Assembly (NCBI GenBank): GCA_001970955.1
Contig: MPUH01000509.1
Coordinates: 1 to 48,960 of the forward strand
Direction of reading: 5' to 3'
Source: Stentor coeruleus
Taxonomy: Eukaryota > Ciliophora > Heterotrichea > Heterotrichida > Stentoridae
DNA: 48,960 bases
In this document: positions 30,568 through 40,664 of the stretch, one piece after another
Numbering within the stretch: position 1 is the first letter of the stretch
Layout: the number at the start of each line of letters is the position of its first letter
Made by a program: the position numbers and the translations under genes
Notes under the pieces: generated by a model
Database searches by the model: none
The model's input: the letters and a program-made list of their open reading frames with translations, nothing else
Told to the model about the DNA's origin: nothing

Positions 30568-31779
30568 CTATTGTTTAATCTCTAAATCTATATCATCAGT
30601 AACAGTCTGACGTTTAAAATGACTTTGATCATAAACGGCTCCAGGTGAATACCCTAAATAATCAGGTTCCTCTTCTTTAGTCGACTGATGTTTTTTCTCA
30701 GCACGATTCCTCATATAAATTTTCTTCTGTTCTATAGACTCTGTAAATCCAAGAAAAGGAACCTTAACAATTTCATTATAAATCAAAGTCCCAGTCACTA
30801 AAAACACAAACCCAACAAGTTGAAGCCAAATAAAATCTTCCCATCCTACAAGCATACTAAAACCCCATATTAAAAGTGTCCTACTTGTGTCAATTGTAGA
30901 CCTAGCTAGAGCTCCAGCTTTTTTTGTTGTAGTCACTCCAGTAAAGTTGAAAAGAGATATACTGAGCATAAAACCTACAAATAATAAAGCAATTTCCCAA
31001 CTTGCCCAAATTTGTCTAAATGCTTCAATTGAGTTCTCAATATAACCACCATTACACATATCAGGATTATGACATGGGATAAGATTAAGTACTGGGAGCA
31101 TTATTATATAATACCCAAGACCTGACATACCTTCAATACCTACAGCTTGTAAAGGATGGACGATAACATTTTCTAAGAATAACTGTTCAGAAGCAAAGAC
31201 CCCACCTGCAAAGAACTGAGCAATTATGATTATAATAACTCCTAATACAGGAGATTTGGCTGAATTTGCTCCATATAATACGCTAGCAAGACCTACTAAG
31301 ACAACTCCAATAAAAGCAAAGCACACTCCTAAATATTGATGTTTAAAAAGCTTGATTTTTAGAAAAACAACTGAATATAGAGCTACTACAATCATAATAA
31401 AACCTCTCATCATTTGATATACTGAAGGGGCAGATAAAACTAACCCGACAAACATAAGTGTTGAACCACAGAAATCAAAAAAAGCAGGAATGATAAAAAC
31501 AAATATACCCATTTTCGCAGTACAGCTTTTCTTTTCTGGAGTATTAGTTTTAAGAGGCTCCTGAATTGGAGTTAGTTTAGTTACTTTCTTGTAGATGAAG
31601 TAGTAAAAAATACAAAAGAGCTCGCCGAGAAACATTCCTGCTGTTTGGAAATAAGGATGGTTGAAAAGCTCGCCTCTAGAATGAGACATGTCCATAGCTT
31701 TGCCAGCTATTGTATTTGCCGTACCGAATATTAACATAGCGAACATAAAGGTATAGAGAATGCATCTGTTTTCTGACAT
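30568..31779 (-). CDS. SLC35F6: SLC35F6-like membrane transporter
   Basis: 403-residue protein with about ten membrane helices, of the drug/metabolite transporter superfamily. It follows SLC35F6 closely: the first helix contains IFGTANTIAGKAMD, then HPYFQTAGMFLGELFC, MRGFIMIVVALYSVVFL, LGVCFAFIGVVLVGLASVL, and late helices FNFTGVTTTKKAGALARST and TLLIWGFSMLVGWE. The cytosolic tail is charged and has possible Tyr-based sorting signals (DYLGYSPG). SLC35F6 proteins lie in lysosomal or mitochondrial membranes; the substrate is not known with certainty. No introns are needed, and the start matches the family's first helix. The symbol marks family similarity. Confidence 0.9.
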   Translation of the reverse strand: MSENRCILYTFMFAMLIFGTANTIAGKAMDMSHSRGELFNHPYFQTAGMFLGELFCIFYYFIYKKVTKLTPIQEPLKTNTPEKKSCTAKMGIFVFIIPAFFDFCGSTLMFVGLVLSAPSVYQMMRGFIMIVVALYSVVFLKIKLFKHQYLGVCFAFIGVVLVGLASVLYGANSAKSPVLGVIIIIIAQFFAGGVFASEQLFLENVIVHPLQAVGIEGMSGLGYYIIMLPVLNLIPCHNPDMCNGGYIENSIEAFRQIWASWEIALLFVGFMLSISLFNFTGVTTTKKAGALARSTIDTSRTLLIWGFSMLVGWEDFIWLQLVGFVFLVTGTLIYNEIVKVPFLGFTESIEQKKIYMRNRAEKKHQSTKEEEPDYLGYSPGAVYDQSHFKRQTVTDDIDLEIKQ

Positions 31780-32582
31780 ATTAGTAATATATATTCACCA
31801 AATACGATATTTTATATATGCTAAATTTTACTTAGAGTATACAAAACTTTAGTTTAGTATAACTTTATTGTTGATGCAAATCATAATAGCTAACAGAAAA
31901 ATGATTTTATAATAAAGCTGTTAAATGTATTAGAGAAGGACGATAGAGTTTACCATGTTGAAAAATATATTATTAATTAAATATCATATTTTTAGGTACT
32001 TTTTTTTAAATTTTAGGGTGGATTGTATGAAAATCTTTTAGATTAAAAGTTTGATGAGAAGTTTATATGAAAAAAAAATAATAAGAATGTAATCGCTAGG
32101 AAAAGGCAATTGTATTGGAGTTCTTATTTCAAAAATAGTAAAATTTATGAGTGCATTTATTGCATGCTAATAAAATAATCTTATAAGTATATGATGATGA
32201 AATATAATTTATGTTTAAAACGTAAAGATTATGATTAAGAAATAATATAAAGTCCTACAAATCATTTAAATATACTATTTAGTCAATATTCTCTTAATAA
32301 TTTATAATTAGTCCCTATAAAATTAAAAGAAGTTTTAGTTACTTAATCGATACTTTATATGCGAAGAATGCATAATAACTTACATGAAGACTTTATTTTA
32401 AGTTTAGGAAATCATTCAGAATAAACTACAAAATAGGAGTATTTTTAAAGGTAAAGACTTGCAAACTTAATAAATCAGTATTTCATTCACAAACTTCTAA
32501 TCATTTTAATAAAATTTTATTGTACAATTTTATACATAAACTCATGCTTTAATATAAAGATCGTATATAAAATAAAGCTATA
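31780..32582. other. Intergenic, divergent gene pair
   Basis: No gene is seen in 0.8 kb of AT-rich sequence. It is mildly G/T-rich up to about 32100, as expected upstream of a leftward gene. Confidence 0.5.
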
Positions 32583-33110
32583 ATGGATAGCATACAAACA
32601 ACAACCGAAAAAATAATCGAAAAAATATCATCAGTTAACAATAAAATCGAAGACACAAAGCTAGAAATAAAAAAAGCTGAACAAGCAAACCAAAAACTCT
32701 CTGAAGCTCTTTCACACAAACTCCCAGCATCTAAATTATCCAAGCTCCAATCAAGTTCTACAGCAATTTCCGAATCTTTTGATGCTAAATGTAAGAAATT
32801 TGATGAATATATAGCTTTAAGTGAAGAAGTTATAGAAAAAAAAGCTAAACTTGCTACAATGATTGAAGCTAAAGAATGTCATGTGAAATATTTATCTAGC
32901 CCAGGGACATTAATATCAGAAAAAGAGAATGTTTGCAATAAAATTACTGAGATTCAAGGGAAAATCAAGTTACTTAATATGCAGATTGAAAAAACTATTG
33001 GGAATATGACATATAAAGTGACGAATGATAATGATGATATTTATTTGAAGTATATATTGTGGTTGATAGGATTTCTTGTAGTAGTTTTATTAATAAAAAT
33101 ACTATTTTAA
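32583..33110 (+). CDS. Tail-anchored coiled-coil protein
   Basis: 175-residue protein. Residues 1-60 and about 75-145 are amphipathic K/E-rich helices likely to form coiled coils. The last 20 residues are a single hydrophobic helix ending the protein (ILWLIGFLVVVLLIKILF), so it is a C-terminal (tail) anchor with the N-terminus in the cytosol. There is no SNARE central Q or R layer that I can identify with confidence, though the design is SNARE- or tether-like. It has no introns, and a clean ATG follows an ATAAAGCTATA stretch. The family is unknown; a role in vesicle or ER-membrane tethering is inference. Confidence 0.75.
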   Translation: MDSIQTTTEKIIEKISSVNNKIEDTKLEIKKAEQANQKLSEALSHKLPASKLSKLQSSSTAISESFDAKCKKFDEYIALSEEVIEKKAKLATMIEAKECHVKYLSSPGTLISEKENVCNKITEIQGKIKLLNMQIEKTIGNMTYKVTNDNDDIYLKYILWLIGFLVVVLLIKILF

Positions 33111-33523
33111 GATATGAGTAGGAATGTTGGATAATATGTTTTGTTGTATAAATGATGGGATAATTGTGAGGTTTTTTATATGATTTTTTGTATATAGTTT
33201 ATGATAAAAGGTTGATTGAATTAATTTTAGTTTTGATGATTTTTGGAGTTTAGGTTTGAATGATGATAGTTTTATGAGAAATGTGAGTATTAGAGATTTA
33301 TATAATTTCAGTTAGTTAATAGTTTAGTTATGGTTATGAAATATAATTTTTTTTTTTTTGGGTGTTTTAAAAATTAAGTGGTAGAATTTAGGTTTTAGTT
33401 AGGATTTCTCTTGTATATCATATTGAAAAAAGTATAATTATCATTTTCTTCAAATCATAAAAGTATACTTAAAATATGGTAGATAGACTATCAAGGATAT
33501 ATGGAATAGAGAAGAGAAAGAAA
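33111..33523. other. Intergenic, G/T-rich 3' flank
   Basis: No gene is seen. The plus strand is rich in G and T with long T runs, typical of the 3' flank of a rightward gene here. Confidence 0.5.
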
Positions 33524-33730
33524 ATGCAAATTTTATTTAAAATCAGTGCTTGTAGGCATGGAAATAGGCCCATAAGAGAACTACACGATAAGCTTTTATG
33601 CTGAAAAACATTTAATACCTTATATGTATTAAAATCCTATAGACGCCTTAGCTATTTTTGAAGGCACCAAAGTCCTAGAAAAAACTATAAGAGAAGCTAT
33701 TGGACATTTAAAACTTTTTCAATAAAATCT
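33524..33730 (+). pseudogene. Possible relic with an RHGxR motif (histidine-phosphatase-like)
   Basis: Short frame MQILFKISACRHGNRPIREL stops at TGA (33602-33604). A shifted frame then continues with SFYAEKHLIPYMY, a TAA, and NPIDALAIFEGTKVLEKTI before another TAA near 33725. RHGxR after a hydrophobic strand is the catalytic signature of histidine acid phosphatases, but the usual x-P spacing is off and the rest of the fold is missing. No 15/16-base intron joins the pieces. Best read as a decayed fragment, or chance. Confidence 0.25.
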
Positions 33731-34444
33731 GGCTAGAACTATCAAACCGTGGAGAGCTCAGTATGGGTGATCATCAATCTATTTTTCAATAAAATCTTTT
33801 ATTTATCCTTATAAAATCCTCTATTTTATCTATAAAAAACAATCATCTTATCAGTAAAACCTATGCTAAATTTACTAACAAAAATAAGCAGAACTTGCAG
33901 CTCATAGTCTAAATGCGCGTTTTTACTCAGAACAGGTAATCACAACTGTATTTTTTCTATTTACCACCTTCAAAAAAGCTCATTATCATCAAAACAACAA
34001 AAGTAATTATAACCATGATAATCATAAAACTCAAACACTTCAATCATATCTCTCATTCCTTCAAAAAAATTTTACAACTTCAAAAATGCTTCTAACACCC
34101 AAAATACAAAAAAAAACATGCAAAAAGGTTTAAAAAAAAAGCTAAAGTGCAAAGCTCTTTATAACATTTCCCACCTCTTAAAGCATCTCCCGAGCACAAA
34201 AGCCAATCAAAAGCTGAAAATATCAAGGCCGATAATACAATATCTTAGATTTTAAGACTTAAAATGGTAGAATTTTTTATGTATAGACTGATTCTAGAAA
34301 TAATATCGAATAAAGGGGAAATTTTATTAAAGGAATATTTTGTGCATTTTGACTTTTTTTGTGCTATGGTGTTGATAATCTTGAGAAAATGTGATTTTGA
34401 CCAGTTCTTTAGAGATTACACAGAATATTCTAAGTTAGTATTAG
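33731..34444. other. Intergenic, A/C-rich
   Basis: No convincing gene. The plus strand is A/C-rich, the 3' flank of the leftward HSF-type gene. A short open stretch at 34264-34524 overlaps the end of that gene and is not supported. Confidence 0.5.
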
Positions 34445-35104
34445 TTATGGATAGATATGACCGTATCGAGAGAAATCCCCCAGAAACGGAGGGTTTAAGG
34501 TCCTATTACCAGTTGATCCCATAACATTAAGATAGCTACTCTCTAGAGATGATGGTATTTCTTTTAATTGTTGGATAAATCCCATAAGTAGCTGCTCGAT
34601 TTTTTGCTCTCGGTCCATACATTGGATTATCTGGGACATAAGAAGCTGGTTATAGTTTGACACATCTTTATACGATTGTTCTAAGGTGTTAACTTTTTCA
34701 TGTAGCATTTTTTGTTTTGAATGCATTAAAAGATACTTTTTTTCTAGGTTTGAACTAGGACCGCTCTCTGTTATTAAATCAGAACTCTTACGATGAACTT
34801 CTATTAGTTTTTCAGGATGTCCTCTGATGAAACTACAATGAGTGTATATTTGAATATCTCCAGTGTCTCGCTCTTTATGGAAATCATACATGTTGAGTTG
34901 TCTTACGAAACTAGAAAAGTTTTTATGCTTGAAGTATAATGGAAGAACTTTCGTTGTAAATTGGTTTATGTTTAATATAGCGAATGAATACCCTGATTCT
35001 GTCCAAGATACTATGTCAGAGAATTTTGGGTTGTTTATCATTTCATAAGCTCTCAGTATGAACTTGTTTGGCTTAACAGGACGCTCTTCAGGATGTTTAA
35101 TCAT
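34445..35104 (-). CDS. Heat-shock-factor-type transcription factor
   Basis: 219-residue nuclear DNA-binding protein. The ATG at 35104 (MIKHPEERPVKPNKF) is chosen because further upstream only a TTG is in frame. Residues about 11-100 are an HSF domain: FILRAYEMINNPKFSDIVSW, then YSFAILNINQF, VLPLYFKHKNFSSFVRQLNM (recognition helix), YDFHKE and HCSFIRGHPEKLIEVHRK. These match the HSF consensus VLPxYFKHxNFxSFVRQLNxYxF. Residues about 115-190 carry hydrophobic heptads for oligomerisation. It is shorter than animal or yeast HSFs and has no long activation tail. It probably binds nGAAn arrays; whether it serves heat stress or another programme is unknown. Confidence 0.93.
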   Translation of the reverse strand: MIKHPEERPVKPNKFILRAYEMINNPKFSDIVSWTESGYSFAILNINQFTTKVLPLYFKHKNFSSFVRQLNMYDFHKERDTGDIQIYTHCSFIRGHPEKLIEVHRKSSDLITESGPSSNLEKKYLLMHSKQKMLHEKVNTLEQSYKDVSNYNQLLMSQIIQCMDREQKIEQLLMGFIQQLKEIPSSLESSYLNVMGSTGNRTLNPPFLGDFSRYGHIYP

Positions 35105-36972
35105 AATTATTATTACATTATCGAATATCAAGGAGAGTTCTAGAAATTATCCCAGCCATTTATATGTGATAGAATAATATATTATTGTGCTTAGTCTCAA
35201 CAGAACTTCGGTAAAAAGCAATTCAACACTATAGGATTGTTATTTCAAAGTATTTTTATTTCATTTCATCAGGGGGAAAAATCTTATACTAAAAAAAATA
35301 GCATAATAAGAATTAAATGATAGCCTGGATTACTGGATACAGACTAACGGGAATATATCAAGTTTATATATTTATTAAATACTTTTTTGATAATAACCCT
35401 TACTGATTGAAAAATATGATGAGCCAAGTTCATCTTTTTGATTCATATAATAGAAAATTCTTAGTTTAACTGCCAAAGTGATTGCGTATATATTTATATT
35501 TGATTAGTGATTTTAATTGTTTTATTAAGATTTTATTAGGCTTTGCTATGTTGATGATATGATATTTTTTATGCGAATTTTACGTTCCAGATTATTCTTT
35601 TTTCATTTTTATATGGGAATTTTATTTCTGATATTTTTGAAGCACCAGGGTTGATATATGAAGATGTTTAGGTCGGTTAGGATTCTATTAAGTTGAAGGG
35701 AAGAATGATTTTTTTATATGAGGAAAGATATGAGAAAAAATGTGGGTTATGGAAAACTGTTGATATTTTTAGATGATATTAAAAGGTCGAGGTCTTTTAA
35801 TAGCTAAAGAAACTATTATAAAAAAATTGGAAAATCGAATATAAGGTTTTTAGAAATTTTAGGTTGAGTGGATGAATGTAAGAGAGGATATTTTTATGAT
35901 ATAGGGTAAAAATATAATAAAAAATAAAGCTTTTCATTTAAAATATGCTGAGTAAGGAGAATTATTTTAGAGATTCAGGTTTGATATGGATTTTTTATGA
36001 TTTGTCTATTTGATATAAGTGACAAAAATTAAAGTTGTTGAATCTTAATGATTGTAAGATTTAAGTATACTGAAAATATTTATTGATTTCCATTTATATT
36101 TAATGATATATAGGAATTATAGGATAAATAATATGGTATCCATAAAAATTGTAATAACTAAAACTATGTACAACAAAAATTACAGATATAAAAATTATAG
36201 ATACTAAATGGAAGTTATTAAAATGGCACAAAATCAAAATACCTGATATTAAAATTGTAATCATCAAATTGTAGTATCAAAATTGTAATCATCATACTGT
36301 ATTTTATTAAAATATAAAATATATAATATTATATTGTCTTCACTAAACTACACTTTACAAAAATATATAAATTTTAAATGAACTACAATTTTATAATCAC
36401 AAACTAAACTAGAGTTGCTATAATTATTACAATAACTAAAAAAAATTTAATAAAAACTGCAAACTATAAAAAAAACCTATTCTTGATCATGTTTTCTATG
36501 TATCTTATCATAAAAAATACACTATCTTAGCATATTCCTCACCAAAGCCTCTTACATGATATAAACGCTTTCTTAATCATATTTTCCCCATGATCCGATA
36601 ACGTAAAAATTATCATCTCTAATTAAATCATATAATCCACCCTAGTCTGCATCAAAATCACATATTTTTATACTACTGCAAATTTATTATCCCATCATTA
36701 TCATGATCCACTGATCCACTGATAGATTTAGGTTTTACTAGAAGACTAAAAGAATATTATTATTATTTTATTATCAAAAAATATTCAAGAAAACTTAGAA
36801 ATTATATTATAATACTTTTGATGATTTGAAGAAAAAAAAACAAGGAAAATTAAGTATTAAGAACTATATAAACAAATAAATTCCTTTAATAAAACAAAAA
36901 GAAAAAACTAAATCTTTATATTCCAAGCCAGTTGATAATGCCTTTAATTTGAATTTTATTGGTATAATATTC
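35105..36972. other. Intergenic, 1.9 kb
   Basis: No gene is seen. It is G/T/A-rich to about 36050 (5' flank of the HSF-type gene), then A/C/T-rich with degenerate short repeats at about 36170-36300, including two copies of AAAATTGTAATCATCA. The last part is the 5' flank of the calmodulin-like gene. Confidence 0.5.
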
Positions 36973-37425
36973 ATGGAAAGTTTATCAGAAGAGCAGATTC
37001 AAGAAATAAACGATGTGTTTGATGTTATTGATGAGAATCAAAATGGGTCAATCGATATATCAGAACTAGCTCGTGGGCTTCGTTGTCTAGGTTTAAATCC
37101 AACAAATGGTGAAATCAAAGAACTAATGGAAAAATACGATGCAAATGATACGAAAAGTCTTGATCGTGAAGAATTCGCTCATTTGTTTGTAGAATGCTTA
37201 AGTTCTTTTTCAACAACTGAAGATCTTCTTCGAGATCAGTTCAAGAAACTCGATACTAATGAAGATGGATTTATTACTGCTGAAGAGCTTAGAAAACTTC
37301 TTTTATATGGAGAAGAACAACTTCAAGAAGAAGAAGTTGATAGCATTATAACTGAATTTGACAAGAATGGGGATGGGAGGATAAGCATGGAAGAGTTTTT
37401 AGAAGGTGTTTTAGGAAAAGCTTAA
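36973..37425 (+). CDS. Calmodulin/centrin-like EF-hand protein
   Basis: 150-residue calcium sensor with four EF-hands. The ATG at 36973 (MESLSEEQIQEIN) is the true start; upstream in-frame sequence has only a TTG. Loops: DENQNGSIDISE (EF1, complete), DANDTKSLDREE (EF2, weaker, with T/K instead of Gly at position 6), DTNEDGFITAEE (EF3, complete) and DKNGDGRISMEE (EF4, complete). Length and spacing match calmodulin, but identity looks moderate and the C-terminus GVLGKA differs from both calmodulin and centrin. It probably binds Ca2+ at three sites and regulates cortical or ciliary targets. A calmodulin-like label is safer than calmodulin. Confidence 0.92.
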   Translation: MESLSEEQIQEINDVFDVIDENQNGSIDISELARGLRCLGLNPTNGEIKELMEKYDANDTKSLDREEFAHLFVECLSSFSTTEDLLRDQFKKLDTNEDGFITAEELRKLLLYGEEQLQEEEVDSIITEFDKNGDGRISMEEFLEGVLGKA

Positions 37426-37636
37426 AGATTAAGTAAGATTGTAATTGAGGCTTCTAATAAGTTTTTATTATAAAAATACTGACTATATTGACGTATTTTT
37501 TTGCTTTATAAGGTGTTAATTAAAATCATAAACATGCTAAAAATATGTTTTATATAAGATTTCATATTAAAAACTCTAAAATACTTACATTATAAATTCT
37601 TAAAAAAAACTTCACAGTTCTAACTTTTTATTATAT

Positions 37637-38422
37637 CTATAATATTGGGTTCTGTAAAAGCTCCTTAAGTCTTTTATTATGGGATGGTTTAAGTAAAGTT
37701 GGGGTCTGAGGACTTTTTGAACTCCAACTAGGGTTAAGTAAAAAGTACATCGCTGATCCAGCATTAGATGTTGATTGGTTTTTCATCATAAAATCCACAT
37801 CTCTTTGGAGTTTTTGTATTCTTTGATCCCTAGTTTTTTTTAACCGATCCTTTGATACATTAGCTGATACTTCTCCTTTTTTTGCCTGTTCATTTCTATA
37901 AGTTTCTTCAACAAGTTCATAAGCTTTTTGAAGTGCTTCCTTTGCTTTAGGCTTCCTTTCAAATTGTAAAAGGGCATCTTGGACTAGTTTTTTTATTATC
38001 GGATCATCAGGGCTTGCAACAGTTTCATCATCTAAACCTTCTAAATATTCTGTTAAATTGTTACAAGCATCTTTTATTGGGTTGTTGGTTTTATTGTTAG
38101 GGATTCTTATGGATTTATGCATTGAAATTATGGGTCTTTGGGATGTTGAGTCAATGCTTCTTAAGGTTGGAGGACTTTCTGCGATCCTTTCACCGAATTT
38201 ACGACTGAACCAAGTGATTAAGTATTTGATTTTGAAGTTAGTCCCGACTGCTTTTTTTCTGTATAAGTATTGTAAACAGTCCTCTGCGTCTTGATCAGAA
38301 ATTTCTTTACCTATCAAATCTGCGATACGTAAAATGTCTAATTTAGAGATGGTTCTGATATCTGATGGTTTGAGCTCTAAGGCAATCACAGCATCAGAAA
38401 TTAAGTTACCAAGTCGACTCAT
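37637..38422 (-). CDS. Hypothetical helical protein
   Basis: 261-residue protein without introns. Residues 1-75 are compact and helical (LGNLISDAVIALELKPSDIR, ILRIADLIGKEI, DAEDCLQYLYRKKAV), with FKIKYLITWFSRKFGER following. The middle is disordered; residues about 135-215 are helical and basic. No known family is recognised. The gene converges on the calmodulin-like gene (211 bases apart) and diverges from the NEK kinase (371 bases between start codons). Function unknown. Confidence 0.7.
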   Translation of the reverse strand: MSRLGNLISDAVIALELKPSDIRTISKLDILRIADLIGKEISDQDAEDCLQYLYRKKAVGTNFKIKYLITWFSRKFGERIAESPPTLRSIDSTSQRPIISMHKSIRIPNNKTNNPIKDACNNLTEYLEGLDDETVASPDDPIIKKLVQDALLQFERKPKAKEALQKAYELVEETYRNEQAKKGEVSANVSKDRLKKTRDQRIQKLQRDVDFMMKNQSTSNAGSAMYFLLNPSWSSKSPQTPTLLKPSHNKRLKELLQNPIL

Positions 38423-38793
38423 TTTATATTTAAACTTAGAAATTTAAAAGTTTTGTTGAAGAATTTATTAAGAAAATTTTATTGGATAAGTGAAATCTGG
38501 TTAATAAAACTATGTTTTTATAAGGAGGATTTTTTAGAGGTTTTTAGAGTTTTAAAATAAATTTGAAGAAGTTTTTATGAAATATTGGGTTTGTGTGAGG
38601 AAAAATTTGCAGATATTTTATTTAATATGAAAATACTTATTTTTTAAAAACAACACAACAATCTTGCACTTTTCCATACATAATAAATAAAATTTCAAGA
38701 ATTCCCACTTAATTCCTCAAATCTTAAACCTAAAAAGTATTCTCTTATATAATCTACTATTATATTTCTAAAACTATTATAAAAATTTGCAAA
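38423..38793. other. Intergenic, divergent promoters
   Basis: 371 bases between the start codons of a leftward and a rightward gene. The plus strand is G/T-rich on the left half and A/C-rich from about 38650. No gene. Confidence 0.5.
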
Positions 38794-40037
38794 ATGTCGC
38801 TTAAAAACTTTGAAATCCTAAACAAACTTGGTGAAGGTGCCTTCAGTTCTGTCTTCAAAGCCCGAAGAATCTCTGATGGGCTTTTCTACGCCATAAAAAA
38901 AATTGATATCCAAAGTCTCACCAAAAAACAAAAGAAAAACGCCCTAAGAGAAATTCAAATAATGGCAAGTCTTAACCATCCCAATATAATCTCTTACAAA
39001 GAAGCATTTTTTGATGAAGATTCCCAATGTTTATATCTAATCACATATTTTTACATTGACTAATCATGGAATATGCTGATTCAGGAGATTTACTACAAAG
39101 AATCCAAAGTTGTGTCAAAAGAAAAACTAAATTTATCGAAAAAACAATTTGGGCGATATTTATCCAAATAACTAAAGGACTACAATCTTTACATGACTTA
39201 GATGTTCTTCATAGAGATATAAAAAGTGCTAATGTTTTTATGAACAAAGACGGAAGTGTAAAACTTGGTGATTTAAACATATCTAAAGTTACTAAAGATG
39301 GATTTTTAAAAACCCAAACTGGAACACCTTTTTATGCGAGTCCTGAAGTTTGGAAAGACCAGAAATACAATAAAAAAAGTGACATTTGGTCTTTAGGTTG
39401 TGTTCTTTATGAAATGTGCACTTTGAAGCCCCCATTTAATGGAAGAGATTCTGATGATTTATTTTTGAATATAATAGCAGGACGTTTAGATCCGATTCCA
39501 AGACAATATTCTAAGGACCTTGTTACAATTATTAGGGCGCTTTTAAAAGTTAACCCTGCAGATAGGCCAAATTGTCATGAAATACTTGAAATGGAATGTG
39601 TTTTGAAGAATTATGAGGATTTTAGCCCAAAAATTAGGTTTTATAATTTATTAGAACCTATAAAACTTCCAAAGGAACTTGTTTTACTTTCAAGTTGCTT
39701 GCCTAGACCAAGTTATGCTGATTCTAGTTCTGTGTTTTATAATATGACACATAGGAATCATAGTAAAAAATTAGAAAATACTTGTGGGGATTATAAAAAT
39801 AGTAACAATGATAATAGGAATATTAATGGCCAAATCAAACTACCTACATTAAAAAGCCAACAACAGCTAATTGTCCGTAATAAAATCATACATAAGTATA
39901 TAGAAAACCCAAGCGAAATAATAAAAAAACTACAAAATCAATGTATTAACGCAAATACGTCTTTAGCTTCTGGACAATTATTAAAACCATACTGTGTTAC
40001 ACAAAAAAAATCCCCTTTTCATAACTCCCCTCATTAA
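38794..40037 (+). CDS. NEK-family kinase interrupted by a 23-base insert
   Basis: NIMA-related Ser/Thr kinase, 406 residues once bases 39037-39059 are ignored. Catalytic features: GEGAFSSV Gly-loop, Lys35 in YAIKK, LHRDIKSANVF (Asp134), DLN (152-154) in place of DFG as in many protist NEKs, and TQTGTPFYASPEVW. The reading frame breaks in the hinge: LYLI is followed by unrelated codons and TAA, and MEYADSGDL resumes in another frame. The break is 23 bases bounded by two CTAATCA copies (39037-39043 and 39060-39066). Dropping one copy plus the 16-base spacer gives a perfect hinge (LYLIMEYADSGD). The insert lacks GT...AG. A Ser/Asn-rich tail of about 115 residues follows the kinase fold. NEKs act at basal bodies and cilia. 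The gene is normal if the insert is removed or is an error. Confidence 0.9.
39037..39066 (+). other. 23-base frame-breaking insert with 7-base direct repeats
   Basis: CTAATCA, a 16-base spacer (CATATTTTTACATTGA), then CTAATCA. Removing one repeat plus the spacer (23 bases) restores the conserved kinase hinge. The ends are also TA-bounded, and the two TA ends read inward as TAATCA and TAGTCA, five of six matching. It does not follow the GT...AG, A-at-minus-six rule of the introns here. Confidence 0.8.
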
Positions 40038-40664
40038 CTTTATATCTTCATCATTATGCTCTTTAGGTATTTTTAATGTGATTTTATATGCATTTACGAA
40101 AATATTTTCAAGATAAAATCTTAAGCCTTTTATCATATTTTTTTTTAAGTATGTTCTTAGTAAAAATATCTGTAGTACCTCTTTGTATAAGAATATTTAA
40201 TTCTGTTTTAAACTTATTTTGTTTTTATCACTGATTTTGTTCTCACAAGGTTATTTATTCTTCTATATTTTCACATAATAGTCATTATATATAATTTTTC
40301 CATAGTTACCTTTTTCACTACCTTTACTATTCTTCTACTTCCCTAAATTATTATATAAATAGAGGATATTAATAAAAAATGTATGAATCTTGATTATGAC
40401 ATACATTAACTATAATATTTATCATATATTTTCCATACTTCTTCAAACCAAAACCCCTACTTTTTCTAATAAAAGCCTTATTCTCTTCATACCCATGTCC
40501 TTTTTCTCAATCACAATCTAACTCAAAACCAATCTTCCAAATACCCATTCCTAAAATAATCAATCATACTAACACTTTTCCTATAAAATCCTTAATCTCC
40601 CTTAGCATCCATTATCAAAACAAGTAATTTCCTCTGACAATCCTCCAAAAATGTGAAAATAAAT
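40038..40664. other. Intergenic
   Basis: No gene is seen. Composition is T-rich on the left and A/C-rich from about 40420, the 5' flank of the AP-1 sigma gene. Confidence 0.5.

Noticed and set aside
34264..34524. 86-codon open stretch on the plus strand
   Set aside because: Overlaps the end of the HSF-type gene in antisense and lies in an A/C-rich flank; the hydrophobic N-terminal half reflects T-rich sequence.
39037..39066. The kinase interruption as an ordinary 15/16-base intron
   Set aside because: No GT...AG of any length near 15-16 bases restores the frame. The repaired frame requires removal of 23 bases bounded by direct repeats.
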